33,102 nt of DNA from Planctomycetota bacterium. Its GTDB lineage: Bacteria; Planctomycetota; Planctomycetia; Pirellulales; UBA1268. Numbering within the stretch: the stretch's first letter is position 1; every line of letters begins with the position of its first letter. The stretch covers positions 1 to 33,102 of the forward strand of contig QWQJ01000134.1 in NCBI GenBank assembly GCA_003670865.1. The letters are read 5' to 3'. The position numbers were made by a program, and so were the translations under genes. A model generated the notes under the pieces. That model saw only the letters and a program-made list of their open reading frames with translations. It made no database searches and was not told the DNA's origin. Shown one piece after another: positions 30,067 to 33,102 of the stretch.

Positions 30067-31755
30067 ATGGTCAACCGCAATCTGATTCGTGAACTTGAAC
30101 TCGGAGATGAACTAAACCAGGAACTCGAACTCGCCATGGCTGGTGCCGTGGATGGAGATTACTCAATCGGGGCTGGCACACTGGCGGTCAATGCGGTTCT
30201 TCATGGCAAGATTTTGCGAGTCGACAGCGAATTTGTTCTTGTCGATGTTGGCTATAAAAGCGAAGGACATATTCCTCGCAATGAGTGGGACGAAACGGAA
30301 CCCGCTCCGCAGATTGGCGACATCGTTAAGGTTTTGCTGGAGGAGTTTGAGGACGGCCAACTGGAAGAGCAGCGTGGCTTGATCACCCTCTCAAAGCGTA
30401 AAGCCCGTCGGATTGAAGACTGGCTGCGGGTCATGGAAAGCGTCCATGAAGACGACGTGGTGACGGGCTTTGTAACCCGCAAGATTAAGGGCGGCCTGCT
30501 TGTGGACATCTCGGGCGTCAATGTCTTTTTGCCAGCCAGTCAAGTCGATATCCGTCGCCCCGCCGACATTGGCGATTACTGCGGCCGAGCGATTCAGTGT
30601 TTGGTGCTTAAGATCGACGAGGCCCGTCGCAACATTGTGGTCTCGCGTCGCGCTCTGATTGAACAGGAACGTACCGAGCGCAAGAAGCAGTTGATGGAGA
30701 CGCTGGAGGCAGGGCAGATTCGTCGTGGGATTGTCAAAAATATCGCCGACTTCGGCGCGTTCGTTGATCTGGGTGGCATCGATGGCCTGCTCCACATCAC
30801 CGACATGAGTTGGGGCCGCATCGGCCATCCAAGCGAAATGGTTTCGATCGATCAAGAGTTGGAGGTGCAAGTACTGCACATTGATCGTGAACGCGATAAA
30901 ATTGCGCTCGGCATGAAGCAGCGGACAGACAGTCCGTGGGCCAAGGTAGCCGACAAGTATCCCGTCGAGACGGTCTGCAACGGCACGGTCGTGAATGTCA
31001 TGAGCTACGGCGCGTTTGTCAAACTTGAGGACGGCGTTGAAGGCTTGGTGCACATTAGTGAAATGAGTTGGACCAAGCGAGTCAGTCATCCCAGTGAGTT
31101 GGTCAAGCCGGGCGACGAAGTTGAGGTTGTTGTGCTTGCCATCAATAAAGAAAAACAAGAGATCTCTCTTGGCATGAAGCAGACTCAGCAAAATCCTTGG
31201 GAGAAAGTGGCTGCCGACTACCCGCCGGATGCCGTGGTCAAGGGCGTTGTGCGAAATCTCACCAACTACGGTGCCTTTATTGAGATCGACGACGGCATCG
31301 ACGGCTTGCTGCATGTGACGGACATGTCGTGGACCCGAAAAGTGACCCATCCCAGCGAAATGGTGGAGAAGGGCCAAGAGATTTCCTGCAAGGTTCTTTC
31401 GGTCGACCAGCAGCGTCGTCGCATTGCCTTGGGACTCAAGCAGATGCAGGAAGATCCTTGGACAACCGACATTCCTTCCCGCTACAAGCCTGGAGATGTG
31501 GTCAACGGAGCCGTCACGAAAATTACAAATTTCGGCGTTTTTGTTGGTTTAGAAGATGGACTTGAAGGCCTGCTCCACATCTCTGAACTAGCCGAAGCGA
31601 TGGTGGAGAACGCTGAAGATATCGTCAAGGTAGGCGATCCGATCGAGGTCAAGATCCTGAGGGTGGACACTGAAGACCGCAAGATCGGTCTATCTCGTAA
31701 ACGCGTAAACTGGTCCAGCGAACGCGAAGCTCAGGAAGCATCCGAAGGCGTCTAG
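30067..31755 (+). CDS. rpsA: 30S ribosomal protein S1, six S1 repeats
   Basis: Repeats such as RRGIVKNIADFGAFVDLGGIDGLLHITDMSWGRIGHPSEMV, CNGTVVNVMSYGAFVKLEDGVEGLVHISEMSW and VKGVVRNLTNYGAFIEIDDGIDGLLHVTDMSW; 562 aa. Confidence 0.97.
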   Translation: MVNRNLIRELELGDELNQELELAMAGAVDGDYSIGAGTLAVNAVLHGKILRVDSEFVLVDVGYKSEGHIPRNEWDETEPAPQIGDIVKVLLEEFEDGQLEEQRGLITLSKRKARRIEDWLRVMESVHEDDVVTGFVTRKIKGGLLVDISGVNVFLPASQVDIRRPADIGDYCGRAIQCLVLKIDEARRNIVVSRRALIEQERTERKKQLMETLEAGQIRRGIVKNIADFGAFVDLGGIDGLLHITDMSWGRIGHPSEMVSIDQELEVQVLHIDRERDKIALGMKQRTDSPWAKVADKYPVETVCNGTVVNVMSYGAFVKLEDGVEGLVHISEMSWTKRVSHPSELVKPGDEVEVVVLAINKEKQEISLGMKQTQQNPWEKVAADYPPDAVVKGVVRNLTNYGAFIEIDDGIDGLLHVTDMSWTRKVTHPSEMVEKGQEISCKVLSVDQQRRRIALGLKQMQEDPWTTDIPSRYKPGDVVNGAVTKITNFGVFVGLEDGLEGLLHISELAEAMVENAEDIVKVGDPIEVKILRVDTEDRKIGLSRKRVNWSSEREAQEASEGV

Positions 31756-31775
31756 AACGCCAGCCGAATAAGACC

Positions 31776-31819
31776 GATGACCGCGTAAGACTCTGTTAGA
31801 GTTCCTCTATGCGTTCATC
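31776..31819. terminator. Candidate bidirectional hairpin between convergent genes
   Basis: GATGACCGC ... GCGTTCATC (8/9 complementary) enclosing ACTCT-gtt-AGAGT. No U-tract, so terminator function is an inference. Confidence 0.4.
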
Positions 31820-31837
31820 GTGCCCGCTTATAGGCGG

Positions 31838-32575
31838 TTACTGGACCGTGATTGCCTGTACCGGGCCAAGCGATTGGGTTGCCCCAAGCACGCTGACGCC
31901 GCGGTGAAGGTTCAGAGGTGCGAGTTGGATGGTGTGGCCACGAGAGATTTTGCCCGGCGTGATTGCCGCTGTGAATGCTCGGCCAAAAGGACTGGGCGAT
32001 CCGCTGCCAGCAATCACGACGCGACGCGGCGGTAGGTGACTGTCGGTAATCGTTCCGCTAGCTCCAGCAGTCAGATGTCGTTGTTCAAGTGCTTCCCCTG
32101 AGAATGGATCGATGACATCAAATGCGATAACGGCCTGCGGCGCTGGTCGTCCGCTAGGAGCTCCAACCTCGTGCGTGACCCAGATCAGCACCCGATCGCC
32201 AATCCGAAGTTGGCTGAAGTCGACACACTCAAGGCCTCCATCAGTGGGGAGCGAAATGACACCTGTGGCTGGTGGTTCTTGGAGTGTGTCTGGAGCGTGA
32301 GCGGCAGTCGCTGGAACACTCGATGGCAACAAAGGCAGCGACTGCACATGATCAGCGAAAGCCTTTGTCGGTGCAGGTGATGCGACCGGTGGTTGCGGTG
32401 CTTGCCGGTTTGACTGTTCGTTTGAAATAATTTCCGGGCGAAGAGTTTCTGATGGAATCGTCTTGGCATTCAGCAGTCGCATGCCCCGCTGCGTCAGCCA
32501 AGCTACGTCACCAGTGAATAGAAAACCACCCAGAATCACGGCAAGAGCCGAGCATTTTGCCAGAAATGTTTGCAT
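31838..32575 (-). CDS. Hypothetical single-TM/secreted protein
   Basis: Start MQTFLAKCSALAVILGGFLFTGDVAWLTQRG (hydrophobic N-terminus), then a Pro/Ala-rich linker and a globular C-terminus VDFSQLRIGDRVLIWVTHEVG...; no family recognised. Confidence 0.6.
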   Translation of the reverse strand: MQTFLAKCSALAVILGGFLFTGDVAWLTQRGMRLLNAKTIPSETLRPEIISNEQSNRQAPQPPVASPAPTKAFADHVQSLPLLPSSVPATAAHAPDTLQEPPATGVISLPTDGGLECVDFSQLRIGDRVLIWVTHEVGAPSGRPAPQAVIAFDVIDPFSGEALEQRHLTAGASGTITDSHLPPRRVVIAGSGSPSPFGRAFTAAITPGKISRGHTIQLAPLNLHRGVSVLGATQSLGPVQAITVQ

Positions 32576-32722
32576 TGAGAGGGCGTTCTTTGATAAGTAA
32601 ATCGGGGCCGTGTGGATTAGAAAAAGGGGCGTAGGACTGAGGATCAGAAACCTCTGCCAGCCCCTAAGTATGCAGGGCCTTGCGGGTTCACGCGGCATAT
32701 TACCCGTCTCGAGCCGCAGACT

Positions 32723-33102
32723 TTACTGGGCTTCATGGGCAGTTGGTGACGATCGTAACGGCGCGGATGGGTAGAGCGATTCGACGATCGCGAGTTGTCG
32801 AGCCGTAAAAGGCACGGCGCCCAAAAGGAGCGAGGGTTCGTCCTCCTCCTGGGGCACGAGTCTGCGGATAATGATTGAGGTGAGGTCAGCGATCCCGTGA
32901 CCTGTTCGCGCGGATGTCCAGACTGTGTCCAGCGGCCACGGATCGGTATTGTTTCTTTCGACAAGATCGGCTTTTGAACAGATGAGCACTTCATTGGCGG
33001 CACAGTGGCCAACAGGTTGAGCGTGACGGCCATCCACGACCCACAGGACGAGATCCGCAGATGCCCTCGCAGCCATCGCCCGAGCAATACCCTCATGTTC
33101 CA
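32723..33102 (-). CDS. MnmE/TrmE-like GTPase, C-terminal portion, N-terminus beyond the window
   Basis: Frame is open to the right edge: EHEGIARAMAARASADLVLWVVDG...LICSKADLVERN...TSARTGHGIADLTSIIIRRLV (G4 SKAD and G5 SA motifs). Confidence 0.7.
   Translation of the reverse strand, partial: EHEGIARAMAARASADLVLWVVDGRHAQPVGHCAANEVLICSKADLVERNNTDPWPLDTVWTSARTGHGIADLTSIIIRRLVPQEEDEPSLLLGAVPFTARQLAIVESLYPSAPLRSSPTAHEAQ

Noticed and set aside
30391-31377. 328-aa minus-strand ORF opposite rpsA
   Set aside because: Its internal repetition merely mirrors the S1 repeats on the other strand; antisense artefact.

Overview
The window looks like chromosomal DNA from a planctomycete-like bacterium (inferred from protein styles, not proven). 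It has no IS elements, prophage or CRISPR arrays that I can support. The minus strand carries a pstS-pstC-pstA-pstB-phoU phosphate-uptake operon (8.4 to 1.3 kb). Next to it lies a sugar isomerase/epimerase plus Gfo/Idh/MocA oxidoreductase pair. Other recognisable genes are a CinA-like/NadD-like fusion, a putative gluzincin peptidase, an alpha-keto acid decarboxylase, a thioredoxin-like protein, tRNA-Arg(TCG), an FHA protein, dnaE, a DUF1598-like secreted protein, a DedA protein, a sigma54-dependent regulator, uppP, a second TIM-barrel epimerase, a transglutaminase-like protein, rpsA with six S1 repeats, and an edge-truncated MnmE-like GTPase. A DUF11-like secreted protein missing from the ORF track runs off the left edge. 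The strongest unexplained signal is a roughly 200-nt minus-strand transcription unit at about 16318-16523. It has a sigma70-type promoter (TTGACC-17-TAGTCT), a set of nested complementary segments that forms a long rod, and three consecutive terminator-like hairpins, but no credible ORF. I propose it as a structured small RNA, possibly 6S-like but unassigned. Secondary points of interest are the CinA-like/NadD-like fusion that lacks the expected catalytic Ser, a 16-bp motif shared by two intergenic regions, several hairpin-rich leaders, large insertions in PstC and PstA, and an MnmE-like protein without the canonical C-terminus.
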